Of a DNA stretch of 64,000 nucleotides, positions 20,417 to 30,955 are shown in pieces; within the stretch, counting starts at the first letter, position 1, and each line of letters starts with the position of its first letter. Where the stretch lies: positions 6,513,888-6,577,887 of the forward strand of contig NW_006917092.1 of assembly GCF_000516985.1 (NCBI RefSeq). Reading direction: 5' to 3'. A model generated the notes under the pieces. That model did not search any database. It saw only the letters and a list, made by a program, of their open reading frames with translations, and had not been told where the DNA came from. The DNA comes from Pestalotiopsis fici W106-1. Taxonomy: Eukaryota > Ascomycota > Sordariomycetes > Amphisphaeriales > Sporocadaceae. The translations under genes and the position numbers were made by a program.

Positions 20417-21003
20417 GTTGTGCCGTTCAAGTCATGCCTGAAATACAACTACTTGTGACTTTCTGGAACGATTGTCGGTTGTGATCCAAGGTGACAGATA
20501 CCCTACATTTGTAGTGGCAGTTTAGGAGGTGACAGCATTAGGATCCGTCGCGATGACGGGAGCTTCCACGCGTCTATTGCCATATTGGGCTAGCGCATTG
20601 TCCAATCTCGAAGAATAATAGGTACGGAATAAGGAGGGATTCTGTCCGGAAATCCACAATCGTCGACATGGCAGCTTTCGAATACTCAGGTAAGCTACTA
20701 GTTATGTATTTATTAGAATACTTGGTAGGTATGTAAATTAAATCAATCCCAGTACTTGTGCTCTATTCTGCCAGTCTCTCCCCCCGGAGGTTGCTGATTG
20801 CCGACATTGCACTACTTTGTGGCACTTTGTGGCACTTTGTGGCACTTTGTCCGAGTTGGTCCGAGTTGGTCCGAATCTTATGATATATATACACAGCCAT
20901 CCCGTCAGCAAGAATAAGTTGTGAAGATGGCATGCTAAGATTTTTGTCGAATAGCCTTTGTCACATTCTGATTTGAAAACCAAGGTGCATTTCTCATCTA
21001 GTC
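20417..21003. promoter_or_regulatory. Divergent promoter between GT71 and Zn2Cys6 genes
   Basis: This 587-bp region separates divergent ATGs. It contains two sets of tandem decamers (20821-20874, listed separately) about 130-180 bp before the transcription factor start, and a TATA-like TGATATATATAC at 20,880-20,891 between the decamers and the gene. No other motif is assigned. Confidence 0.6.
20821..20874 (+). repeat. Two adjoining tandem decamer arrays
   Basis: GGCACTTTGT occurs three times in a row (20821-20850), preceded by a partial copy ACTACTTTGT, and is followed directly by CCGAGTTGGT twice (20851-20870) and a third start CCGA. The two units have similar skeletons (both end in TTGT/TGGT) and equal length, about one helical turn. 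Confidence 0.95.
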
Positions 21004-23040
21004 ATGCCTCCTGACAAGGCACAATCGATTCCCTCAGCAAAGCGCATGCGTCTTGGTACCAAAAGTTGTGCCGAGTGCAGACGCAGAAAGATTCGTTGTA
21101 TTTTTAATAATCAAGCCAAATCGTGCACGGCTTGTCGGCTGCATGATACAGTATGTGAGCCTCAAATGGCCATGGTGATCGGGACCAAAATGACGACCCA
21201 CGATGAAATGACAGCACGTATGGACCGCCTCGAGTCATTGATAGCTCGAGTATGCGAAGCCGCGGATCTAAAGGGTGACAAAGACTCAGAGTCGAAAGAT
21301 CTTGAGGCATCGATATCTACCTTGATAGATCGGCTTTGCGCTGAGCGTAATCAACAAACTTCGGCCCAGCTGCTTCAATCTGAGTCCAAGCCGTCTAAAC
21401 GGCTGGAGCCAAAGTTCTATCCAACTGCCGGCCATGACCAGGCTACCGAGGCGCCGTTGATGGAATTTATCAGAGCATCAGCCATTATTGAAGGACCACA
21501 AGTTGTGGACGAACTTGCCAGCACCAATCCTAGGGCAGAGAGGTTTTCCAAAGCCGGCGTGTCCAGAAACCACATACGTCGTCTTCTACCCAGTCCTTCC
21601 GAAGTTAATCAGATCCTTGAAGCGACATGTCTTTACTGGCAGCTTTGGCCACTCCACCCCAGTCAGCTCAGCCCAGCAAGCAACTTATCGCTGTCAGTGG
21701 TGACCATTGCCCGCTCATTTATTGAAGAGTCTCTTGAGCGTGGCCCGCCTGATGTAATGGCTCGAGCACTCATATGGTTTGCTCTATGTATTCAACAGGT
21801 TCCAAGAAGCATCGTCAGTGACATTCCGTCGCTAGCAGAGTCCTCATCTGCAGTTGTGATGCAATTTTTGAGCGCAAGTGATGCTCTTTTGGGCCCAGAC
21901 GTACAAGGAGATTTTACGCAGGCAAGCCTGACATGCTTGGTACTACAGGCTAAATGCTACGTTAACATGGGTCGTTTGCGACAGGCTTGGCTGGCTACTC
22001 GACGAGCTGTCAACCAGGGCATCATTCTTGGATTCCACGATCAGCGAAAGCACTTGGACCACGAGGATGGAAGGATCTGGCATACTATTTGGGCTCACGA
22101 TTCCCAGTTATCTCTATTGCTTGGCGTTCCCTCCTCGTTGCCGCCATATTGTACCATCTCCTTGGATCTTCCTTTCGAAATGCCACCAGAAGCCAGCATC
22201 ATGCATCACATTAGTGTTTTGTGTGAAAAGATCAACGCCCGAAACCAGAATCACCGCCAGTATTCATACGCCGATACTATGACACTTGATAACGATTTGG
22301 ATAAGCTGCGAGCGATGATTCCGGAGGAGTGGTGGAAACCAGATTTGACAGATAAATTACCTCTACCGACCTTTCACGTTCGACAGGCTTCGAAGCTGTA
22401 TTACCACCATCTTAAACAGCTCATACACATTCCGTACATGCTCAAAGCGACCACAGAGGCCAAGTATCAATACAGCAGAACGTCGGTTCTCGAGGCACTC
22501 GGGGGTATGATGGAGTGCTATGCGGGCAGAAGATTGCACCCTAATGGTCAGTATGCAATGTGCTTTTTGGTCGACTTCCTCGCCTTCAGCGCGGGGTTGA
22601 TCCTGGCTGCGGACCTTTTGTCTCAGCAATCTACTTGGGGCAGCGAGGTTGAGTTGGAACAATGGCAGTCGATCAGGAGCTTGATCAAGGAACTTCGAAT
22701 TGCCGCGACCTTGTTAGATCACACGGTAGCGCAACAAGCGGCACAACTTCTCGAATACTTGGACTCTGCTCGACACGGTGCATATCATGGTCCAGATGTC
22801 TACGATGCGGTCGTTCCCTACTATGGAAAAGTTCGCATCAGAAGGCCACAGATTTTATATCCATCGACAAACATTGGCCTTGATGCTGAACCGGGTGTGG
22901 TTGGAACCGTGGCGTTTGATTCCAACATTTATGATTTCAATCCCTCCCTGAGTTTCAATGCCGCTGAGCTGGATAGGGACTGGGCCTCTCTCCTGGGTGA
23001 CGATATCACGTATGATTGGACCGGTGTCTTTGAATTTTAA
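21004..23040 (+). CDS. Zn(II)2Cys6 fungal transcription factor
   Basis: Intronless, 678 aa. The DNA-binding binuclear zinc cluster lies at the N-terminus: C22, C25, C32, C41, C44 and C51 (C-x2-C-x6-C-x8-C-x2-C-x6-C), within CAECRRRKIRC. A dimerisation-type heptad segment follows (MTARMDRLESLIARV). The middle homology region for fungal-specific factors covers about residues 190-560, with CYVNMGRLRQAWLATRRAV and HEDGRIWHTIWAHDSQLSLLLG as family-like helices. The acidic/aromatic C-terminus (WASLLGDDITYDWTGVFEF) could be an activation segment. The gene is divergent from the GT71 gene and convergent with a Gal80-like gene, with the two stops 180 bp apart. Its target is unknown. Confidence 0.93.
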   Translation: MPPDKAQSIPSAKRMRLGTKSCAECRRRKIRCIFNNQAKSCTACRLHDTVCEPQMAMVIGTKMTTHDEMTARMDRLESLIARVCEAADLKGDKDSESKDLEASISTLIDRLCAERNQQTSAQLLQSESKPSKRLEPKFYPTAGHDQATEAPLMEFIRASAIIEGPQVVDELASTNPRAERFSKAGVSRNHIRRLLPSPSEVNQILEATCLYWQLWPLHPSQLSPASNLSLSVVTIARSFIEESLERGPPDVMARALIWFALCIQQVPRSIVSDIPSLAESSSAVVMQFLSASDALLGPDVQGDFTQASLTCLVLQAKCYVNMGRLRQAWLATRRAVNQGIILGFHDQRKHLDHEDGRIWHTIWAHDSQLSLLLGVPSSLPPYCTISLDLPFEMPPEASIMHHISVLCEKINARNQNHRQYSYADTMTLDNDLDKLRAMIPEEWWKPDLTDKLPLPTFHVRQASKLYYHHLKQLIHIPYMLKATTEAKYQYSRTSVLEALGGMMECYAGRRLHPNGQYAMCFLVDFLAFSAGLILAADLLSQQSTWGSEVELEQWQSIRSLIKELRIAATLLDHTVAQQAAQLLEYLDSARHGAYHGPDVYDAVVPYYGKVRIRRPQILYPSTNIGLDAEPGVVGTVAFDSNIYDFNPSLSFNAAELDRDWASLLGDDITYDWTGVFEF

Positions 23041-23219
23041 ATCGGTACCATCATTTCATGGGTCATGAGCTCTTTCATGTCCTAATTGGCTTGAGTCTAC
23101 TTATCCAAGTACCGAGTCAAGGTGCGGATAGCATCACAAATGCACGTCGAACCCCCAATCAATGGCCTTTATGTGCTCTATACAGTTCAATGAACAAACA
23201 ACCCGAAATCCATCCTGAA

Positions 23220-24392
23220 TCACTGCTGTTTGTCATACTGAGCAAACAGCTCTTCAAGCTCTTGAAGCCTTCCTAAACCATCGTGGAGCCTTGGCCACTC
23301 CCTGTTGTCTGGTAGCTGACCTGTTGGCCTACCATTTTCCCACCACCAGGCAAATCTCTCATATAATTCTGCAACGATTCGTGCTCTGATGGGAAGTTCT
23401 TTTTGCCAGTCCTCCCAATCCCATTCCACTGTTTCTACCTGATTCGTTGCATGATCGTGGACCTGGATGGTAATTGGAGCATGGTAGGAATCTGAATGGA
23501 TATATGGTCCGGAAGGGCTAACCACAAGGATCTCTCCCTTCTGACCATTGATGGTCCAGGTGAAGGCGGGTGTGTCTTTGAAAGGCTTGCCATTTCTAAA
23601 CGTGACAGCCAAAACAGCACCATCCGAAGCAGTTCGCCGGCCTTTGACAATTCCATGTACGGCGAGAAAATCTGGCACGTCAGACGTGACCGTACCAAGG
23701 TCCTCGCCACCGCTTCCCAGAAGCTTTATAGTGGGCTGTTGGATAGTCATGCGGCTCTGGAACGACTCGAAATTGCCCAAAACCTCGTGGACAAAGTCTA
23801 TCATGTGTGCATACGCAATGGTGATTGGGTTTCCTCCCACTGCTCTTTCGGCAAAATAGGAGAGGCCAGTTGGCAGTGCATCGTTGGCCAGTAACTTCCC
23901 AAATGCCTTAATGTCGCTGCTGAGAACTGGCCCGATGCGCCCAGAGTCCAATAAATCTTTCAAGGTTGTAATCACGGGCGCGACCCTCCCTTGAAGACCC
24001 ATGATGCTGTTAGGTAAAGGTTGGCCTCTGGTCAATTGATAGGCCCGTTGCAGGTTCTCAGTGAGCGGCCACTCCACATAGACGGCCTTTCCCGCTGCAA
24101 TGGAGGGCTCTATGCTTGAGAAGTGCACATCGACTCGTGTATTACAGACGACCAAGTCAACTTCGGGATCCTGTGCAAGCAATGTTGGATCTCCATAGGT
24201 CCTCACATTGCTCGGCAGGCCAAAGTGTTGTCGCGCTGCCTCGGCTGCAGACTTGGTGGAGTTGAGCAGAGCAACGATTTCATAGTGACGCCTGCCTTTG
24301 GCAGAGGATAGATATGGGAGGTGACCTTGAGCTGCCCAAGAAGTCTTTGCTACCGAGGAAAGACCTATGAGAGCTACACGGATTGCCGTCAT
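23220..24392 (-). CDS. Gal80-like Gfo/Idh/MocA protein, probably non-catalytic
   Basis: Single exon, 390 aa. An N-terminal Rossmann fold (VALIGLSSVAKTSW) should bind NAD(P). The family's catalytic EKP motif is replaced by E107-W108-P109 (AVYVEWPLTE), so the catalytic Lys is missing; yeast Gal80, a transcriptional regulator, also lacks this Lys. Further Gal80-like features are GLQGRVAPVITTLKDLLDSG, the VPDF segment, the beta-rich part with FRNGKPFKDTPAF, and INGQKGEI. It is therefore more likely a sensor or regulator than a dehydrogenase, but an oxidoreductase with a changed mechanism is not excluded. A TATATATA run at about 24,510-24,520 lies about 120 bp upstream. The gene converges with the Zn2Cys6 gene. 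Confidence 0.85.
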   Translation of the reverse strand: MTAIRVALIGLSSVAKTSWAAQGHLPYLSSAKGRRHYEIVALLNSTKSAAEAARQHFGLPSNVRTYGDPTLLAQDPEVDLVVCNTRVDVHFSSIEPSIAAGKAVYVEWPLTENLQRAYQLTRGQPLPNSIMGLQGRVAPVITTLKDLLDSGRIGPVLSSDIKAFGKLLANDALPTGLSYFAERAVGGNPITIAYAHMIDFVHEVLGNFESFQSRMTIQQPTIKLLGSGGEDLGTVTSDVPDFLAVHGIVKGRRTASDGAVLAVTFRNGKPFKDTPAFTWTINGQKGEILVVSPSGPYIHSDSYHAPITIQVHDHATNQVETVEWDWEDWQKELPIRARIVAELYERFAWWWENGRPTGQLPDNREWPRLHDGLGRLQELEELFAQYDKQQ

Positions 24393-24968
24393 GGTGCTTG
24401 CAAGACTTGTAAGTGCTGGGCTGAAAGACTAAGTAGTATCACTGGTAAGGAGGGATCGTGAAATAAGTACTTGAATATTGTGTTGAGTGGCTTTGCAGGG
24501 AACATTGGGTCATATATATATACCTATAAAGACTCTCAGATACAGCCAGGTCAATCATGGACATTTCTCTATAGATTATTACTCAGCCATCATGTTTATA
24601 AAGCAAGTCGGGTTCAACAGCAAACACTGTCCGATTGCCAGTATTTGAGGTGGAAAAGTACAGTGCCAACAAATTATGTCGCACTAACAGCTTTACCTAG
24701 AAAGGCAAATGGTCTTTGAAGCTTGCTAATAGCACAGGTAGAAACGAGGGCTTCAGAGAAGGGTATATTGGTGACGGCAAGATTCGTTAGAAGACTGCTT
24801 TTGTGATTGCTAACTCAAGCGACAAAAAGAATGCGACATGCAAGAGTCTCCAAATGTCGACCATTGACACACAGCAGCAAGCCATGCTCGAAAAGCATTC
24901 GTATTATTCTCAAGATAAGCCGTCTACTAAGGAAACACTCAGCCTACTCCGCCGCTACTCTGTTTTGC
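24393..24968. other. Intergenic region, promoter of the Gal80-like gene
   Basis: These 576 bp hold the minus-strand promoter, with TA-rich DNA at 24,508-24,530, and the 3' side of the next minus-strand gene. No supported coding sequence; the open frames at 24,803-25,517 overlap and mirror the neighbouring gene. Confidence 0.5.
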
Positions 24969-26171
24969 TTAACAATCTCCTCCCCACCCCAATTGCCTAT
25001 TGACTTCGTTCATGGCACTCATACCAGCCCTAAAGAAGCCCATGGCGCCGTCGACGGTAGTGTTGCCTGTTTCAAAGCTGGGTTCAGGCTCCTGTGCTCT
25101 TCTCAAGTCTGCCTGATCCAAGACAGTCTGACGCTTTTCGAGGACAGCCTGGAGTATGGCCCGAGCCCACATATTGTACCACTGGGCTTCCGTGATACTA
25201 ACATATTCGCGACGCGATCCTTCTGCCATTCGCGAAAATGGCCACTCGGCAACAGCAACCTCCCAACGCTTGGTACGGAAGAAGAGGTATGGCCAGGAAA
25301 AAATGAACATGAGCGTAATGAAGAAAACAAAGCGCAGCCAGCCTATCAAGCGCCAGCGATTGATCCGTGCTTCATTGTAGATCTCGACCAAGGCGTCTTT
25401 GGTTTGAAGTCGAATCTCCAGGTGACCTCTATAGTTGGTGCTGCGAACCAAGCTGTGCAGCTCCTGCTTTACTTGCTGAAAGTCAAACCCGGTTATTTCG
25501 CGCCTCAGGGCGAATGACTTGAGGCCGGCATGACTTGCACAGAACCGATGGCACCACTCTTCCAAGGTAGGCTTTGGGGCTCCTCCTACTTCCAAATCTT
25601 GTTTAGCACCAGGTGCACGCTTCTTGAGACTCGTGCCGCGATGAACCTTTTCTGCATTGTCGACGGTACGTAGTTGTGTCCAAGACTTGCCATACTGTAC
25701 GTTTGAGTACAGATATGGTGTCAACTCGACAGAAACATCAAAATCCGTCACTTTGACGTTCTCAGTCTTGCCATCGCTCTTCTTCCTGCTGGCCTGATGA
25801 GTCCCTAGAATTTGAATGTACGGTCGCGGTGGCTTTGCTGCCAGGATTCGGACGTATTGTGCTAGATCGGTAGGAGACTCGAGGCGCCCATCAATATAGA
25901 ATTCAGCGCCAGTGCCAACATCTGTCCGGTAGGGGCGAAACTGCGAGGATCGTACTGGCGCGGATTCACCAAGCAATGGAGCTTCGGCCGAGGATGAAGA
26001 TGATTCTTCGACTACGTCGGCGTAGACTGGAGGCAAGTCGTCCAATGCGTCAATATCTAGTTCGGGGGCATCGTCATCGTTGTATGGCGGGAAGCTCTCG
26101 CGGTCGCCAGGATTAGTGTGCAGCGAGACGGCATCGGCTTGCGCTTCCGCTTCGGTGTTTGGTTTGCCCAT
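24969..26171 (-). CDS. Conserved fungal membrane protein of unknown function
   Basis: Single exon, 400 aa, starting at ATG 26171 (MGKPNTEAEAQ). The frame continues upstream to 26,387, but the added residues are hydrophobic and unlike the polar start expected, so the internal ATG is preferred. Residues 1-75 are acidic, with DDDAPELDIDALDDLPPVYADV. A folded domain follows (about 85-290), with RPYIQILGTHQASRKK, DFDVSVELTPYL and EEWCHRFCASHAGLKSF. A membrane segment (WLRFVFFITLMFIFSWPYLFF) lies near residue 290. The tail has RREYVSITEAQWYNMWARAI and ends in a Trp/Gly-rich stretch. I recall similar uncharacterised proteins across Pezizomycotina, but assign no function. Confidence 0.8.
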   Translation of the reverse strand: MGKPNTEAEAQADAVSLHTNPGDRESFPPYNDDDAPELDIDALDDLPPVYADVVEESSSSSAEAPLLGESAPVRSSQFRPYRTDVGTGAEFYIDGRLESPTDLAQYVRILAAKPPRPYIQILGTHQASRKKSDGKTENVKVTDFDVSVELTPYLYSNVQYGKSWTQLRTVDNAEKVHRGTSLKKRAPGAKQDLEVGGAPKPTLEEWCHRFCASHAGLKSFALRREITGFDFQQVKQELHSLVRSTNYRGHLEIRLQTKDALVEIYNEARINRWRLIGWLRFVFFITLMFIFSWPYLFFRTKRWEVAVAEWPFSRMAEGSRREYVSITEAQWYNMWARAILQAVLEKRQTVLDQADLRRAQEPEPSFETGNTTVDGAMGFFRAGMSAMNEVNRQLGWGGDC

Positions 26172-26634
26172 TTGTAATTGTGACGATCGCAGGAAACACA
26201 GAATTTGATGTTGGGGGCAGTCTAGATGCCTCGCGATTCGAAGTATCTTGATCCTAAACTGCAAGAATTTGAATTCAATGTTGCTAATGACAATAATGGC
26301 CAAGCACGAAGTACGAAGTTTGATCATTACCGTAACCACGTCTGCCTGCAGCAGCCATTCTAGTCGAGGTACCCAAGTAAGCGCCAAGCCATCAGCGCTG
26401 GCCGCAGTAACCTACTAGCTTGCTGATTTTAGCCGCTTGGCTACAAGGTGCTTAGCTGCACTAAGCTCGATCTATTTTATCCTGAGACGCTTGACTTTGA
26501 TGCATTAATGACAACAACACTTTTTTACTACTACTCCATTGAATCAAAAATAATGTTGAAATATAGTTGATTTTACAATCATGTATCGCAAGACTCTTCA
26601 GGAGCCTTTGGCTGCAGACCGTACAGGTAGTGGA
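26172..26634. other. Intergenic, nothing recognised
   Basis: These 463 bp lie upstream of the membrane protein gene and downstream of the MDR oxidoreductase gene. Only shadow frames occur. Confidence 0.4.
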
Positions 26635-27828
26635 TCACAAGGTGTACACCAGCTTTTCTCCGCTCACTTTCCCCTCCTGTAGCTCAGCCAGTCCTTTCAA
26701 TACGCCATCCAAACCGGACCCGTCTCTGTTCACCGTCGGCCGGATGGTCTTGATCTGGCCCTGCTCAAGTAAATCCCGGGCTAAATCCCAGAACTTATGG
26801 CCATGCTGAAGCTCCTCCAGGCTTGCAGGCCTCTCTTTGCCCATGGCCTGGTACGAATAACCAAAAACATCATAGCCCAGCGTCCAAAGTGACTCTTTGA
26901 CCCCTGGATTCGTAGCGAGCAGCGTCTTGTGGTCTACGGGAATCAGCGAGGCGTAAATGGAGCCCTCCTCATCATGACTTAAGGCAGCTGCGCATATAGT
27001 CGCGCTTGCTTCGCTGCCAATACAGTCCCACGCCTTGCGCAGCTGTTTACCCTGCCCCTCAGCCCAAGCCTTGATATCAGCGGCACATTGAGGCGACTTG
27101 TAGTCAAACACGGCGTCTACACCCAAAGACTTTAGGTAGTCGTGGTTGTGCGGCGATGCCGTGGCGGCAACAGTCAGGCCGGACAACTTGGCGTACTGTA
27201 TACCAAAGATACCAGTAGCTGTGCTACCGCCATAGATGAGCAGCGGCTCCGGACTTCTCAAGGGCGCTGTAGGTAAAGGAAGCTCAAGAGCTCTGTACAG
27301 GCCCTGGCCCACAGTTACAATGGAAACGCCCAAGGTCGCCGCCTCCTCAAAGGACAAATTATCTGGGATTTTCATCGCAACGTCGGCCATGGCGATCATA
27401 TAGTGCCCAAAGGCGCCAAAGTCAGGCTCCTGTGAATACCTGTATCTCGCATCAGTTTCTCCCTTTTCTTTGAGATCCTTGTGGTTGCTAATGGAGGATG
27501 GACGAATTGCTGCGACGTCCCGACTGACTTCCAGCGGTTGAAGAACATAATGAGCCACTTACGCGCCATGCGCCATGCCAGCAATGCGATCGCCCTTCTT
27601 AAAAGGCTTGCGGAGATTACCGCCAACTTCCTCAACGATACCGGCATAATCGCAGCCACTCCGAGAACCCGTGGGGGGTTCCGTGCGATACAGTGCTTTC
27701 CAGTCTGTGGGATTGAGACCAACGGCTTTGACATTAACAAGCACATAGCCGTCGCGTAGCTTGGGTATAGGAACTTCGGCGATCTCTGCCTTTCCAGGGC
27801 CAAAGATCTTTACAGCTTGGGTAGTCAT
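26635..27828 (-). CDS. MDR-family oxidoreductase (ToxD / trans-enoyl-reductase-like)
   Basis: Two exons (27828-27563 and 27439-26635) separated by a 123-bp intron encode 356 aa. The start MTTQAVKIFGPGKAE was chosen because residues upstream in the same frame do not match the family. The GroES-like domain comes first (EVPIPKLRDGYVLVNVKAVGLNPTDWK, GCDYAGIVEEVG, FKKGDRIAGMAHG). The NADP-binding Rossmann domain contains IYGGSTATGIFGIQYAKL and VDAVFDYKSP. Zinc ligands of classical alcohol dehydrogenases are absent, as in quinone reductases and fungal trans-acting enoyl reductases. Substrate is unknown. No polyketide synthase lies nearby, so a stand-alone detoxification or lipid role is as likely as secondary metabolism. 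Confidence 0.9.
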
Positions 27829-29451
27829 ATTAACTTGGCTTTTTTTTTTATTTGCAGTGGAAGAATAACTGGAGTTAGGTACGATACAATAGTCACAAAA
27901 TAAATTGTTAATCACTCGCACAATGACTTCGGGAGCGCATCGCCTTCATATTATACTCTAAAAGTTTGCTTATAAATCGCATGTGATTTATCATCAGTTT
28001 ACACCCACCAGGGTCTATGAAAGTCCAATAGGTCGATGTCTGAGTAGGAATTTTGGGGCCCCTCACTAGATATGAGAATTATACTTTGACTTGCGAAGAC
28101 GCAGAGTATAATTTGATAAAGAAAGAAAGGGGAAGAAAAAAAAAGAAAGACCCAGTAAGGATATTCTTTACTTTAAAACTATGCACGGAATAAATCAAAA
28201 CAAGCATTCTCATAATGAATGTATGCGACAATCATGACAAGCGACCTCATCTCATGTGACACCGAGCGATACCTAATAATGAAACGAATAAAAAGAAGAT
28301 AAAAAAACATACAGTAGATAAATATGAATGCGCTGCAGAATGACTGTGGAGTTTGGGGGAGGCAATGAAAATGGTCCTTCAGTCAATTATTCGCACTCTA
28401 GTTCCGTAGTGTAATTCTACTCTTTATTAATTGTATTGGATATAGTGTACACATGCAGTATCTCCATCCCTTGATGCACAGGATTTTTAAGTACTTATCT
28501 ATTAAAGCATCTTTCAAGCAGGGTCTGTTACTTCAAGTGTCGATCCGGAACGTGCACCCGATTAAGCGAGCAGTCTTTACTTTGCTCAAGTCTGTCACAG
28601 TCAATTCTCGACTACAGTCTCAGCGTTGCTATTCAGGCACACTTGATCCTTACCTAGGCAGGTACATGTGTGTAATCAACGGCTCTCAAAACGCCGCCAC
28701 AGAAGCGGCATAGTGGTTGCAAAAAGCTCCTGTACATAGCTACATGGGCAAGTTGGCAGACTTTCCGCCAATAGGCTCTCTAATATTATACTGCCATTTC
28801 GACAGAGCCGCATAGCGACATTGGGTGTATAAAATCACGTTATTGGTGGTAAAATACTCCTGATAACCACACACTAGGAATCTACAGAGTCAATTATTGG
28901 CACTATGTCGCTCAGGTGAATCATATTCACTCGTCATCTTTGGTCACCATCAATATTATAGCTCTCGTTCTCAGAACCGTAAATTCGTGACATGTGGCAA
29001 GGTAGTATTGCCTTAGTCCAAGAACACCCAAGGCTACCGCTTATTTTGGAAGCATCTTTTTCCCTTCTTCTCCTGGAGCAGCTGATTGGGGCATTCTATC
29101 GCTTCTGTTTGTGCTTGCGTTGTCATTGCCATGCTAGCCTGCACGGCTCAGTAACCGAAATGATTAGAAGGTCACTCGGACCTTGGGCAGATAGCCTCGA
29201 CAACATGCTTCATGAGACATTCAATGCTTTGCCATTTCTACTGGTGGAAAATCGATGGATTGGATAAGAATATACACCACATTTGCACTGCAATGACTAT
29301 CACGATACGTCCATGGCACTGATTACTATATTGTTTGACGGAGTATAAAGTCTACAGATAGTTTCAGTCATCATCGAGACCAATGGATATCTTTGTCAAC
29401 TTCAGAAAAGGCCGGCTCCTATACATATTCTAGATTTCTGCTTTTCACACA
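27829..29451. other. Long intergenic region with A-rich tract
   Basis: These 1.6 kb separate divergent genes. An A/G-rich tract lies at about 28,105-28,150. Open frames at 28453-28713 and 28992-29267 have no family resemblance. No tRNA found. Confidence 0.5.
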
Positions 29452-30955
29452 ATGCATCGCTACAGTATTCTGGCCCTTGTGCCAGCTGTGCTGGCATGCA
29501 CAAATCCCGACACAGACGCGTGCGCTTCGTACATGAGTGCAAACTCAGCAACTGCATCGGCCTTCTGTGCAACATTCACTCAGTCAACTGTCACGGCTAC
29601 AGCTGCTTTACCAGCCTGGGCTTCATATTGCTCAAGCAAGCCAAGCGCTATTTCAAAGGAATGTACTTGTGCTTTCTCAGGTATGGCAGGCCACGGTGAT
29701 GTTGGGATTTTTTCTAATACGAATTAGGCGCTGCTACCTCCACAACCACGATAGCGACCAGTACTACCACAAGGGCTACGACTCTCACTACGTCCACATC
29801 CACATCCACGTCGACCGGGCCATCAACAACATCAACTGGCACTTGTGCATCGCCAAATTATGCTCTCGTCGGCTATGGTGCTGGAGCGACTGGCGGTGGT
29901 AGCGGAAGTGGTACGACAGTCACTTCTTGCTCGGCCTTGGAGAGCGCGATTGATGGAGCCGGTGTAATCACAATCTCAGGCATTCTTGACGGATGCGGTA
30001 TTCTCGACGTTCTCAGTGACACCACCATCATTGGCACTGGGTCTGATTCCGGTATGGCCCTTTCCGTCATTGCGACGTTGACGCTGGCCGCGCTAACAGT
30101 TCACAAGGCCTCACCAATGGAGGTTTCCGTATCAAGAAGGCGAATAATGTCATTTTGAGGAACCTAAAACTTCATGTTGCGCCAGAAAGCAAGGATCTCA
30201 TTGAGCTTCAATACTCGACCAATGTCTGGATTGACCATTGCGACGTAAGTCGAACCCCACTCCCCATATTTTCAACTCTTGTGTCATCGCATGTTGAGAT
30301 CCGTGCAGCTTTCTACCATTGGTATCACCGGAGACAAGGACACCTATGATGGTCTACTTGATATTACTCATGCTAGTGATGATGTTACCGTTTCATGGAC
30401 CAAATTTCATGATCACGTAAGACCGATCCCGACTTTGGATGCCATACTTGTAACTCAATACTGATGATCTCCCAGTGGAAAGGCTCATTGATTGGTCACT
30501 CTGACAGCAATGGAGATGAAGATACGGGCTACCTTCACGTAACCTATCATCATAATTACTGGACCAATGTCAACTCGCGTCTCCCATCCATTCGATTTGG
30601 AACGGGCCATGTGTATAGTTCTTGCTATGAAGACAACCCGACATCCGGTGTTCACTCACGCATGGGTGCACAAGTCCTTGCGGAAGAGAACTACTTCCTA
30701 AACACCAAGCTGGCCCTTGTTACCAACCTTGATAGTGACGAAGATGGCTACATTCTCGATCGCAACAATGTCTTTGTGAACAGCACGGAGAGTATTACTC
30801 AGGTGGGAAGTTTGACGCCACCCTACAGCTACTCGTAAGTAATTCTCTAGGGAAAATAATCATTATTTGGTGACGCTGATTTATTTAGACTTGATTCCGC
30901 TTCATGCGTCTGCGAACTAGTCAAGGAATACGCTGGTACCGGAGTTGTCGCATAG
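29452..30955 (+). CDS. Secreted pectate lyase (PL1) with N-terminal Cys-rich region
   Basis: Six exons (29452-29680, 29728-30051, 30108-30244, 30309-30416, 30476-30834, 30889-30955) encode 407 aa. Phases close through to the TAG at 30,953. A signal peptide (MHRYSILALVPAVLA) precedes a region of about 60 residues with seven Cys, then a Thr/Ser-rich linker. The PL1 beta-helix begins near ASPNYALVGYGAGATGG. Family marks are WIDHCD, which carries calcium/site residues, and the catalytic-arginine motif RLPSIR (NSRLPSIRFGTGHVYSS). The protein should cleave pectate by beta-elimination outside the cell. At the second intron, acceptor AAG at 30,107 is used because the nearer CAG would break the frame. 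The N-terminal region matches no CBM I can name. Confidence 0.92.

Noticed and set aside
23496..23894. Antisense frames within the Gal80-like gene
   Set aside because: Shadow frames of a clear coding sequence.
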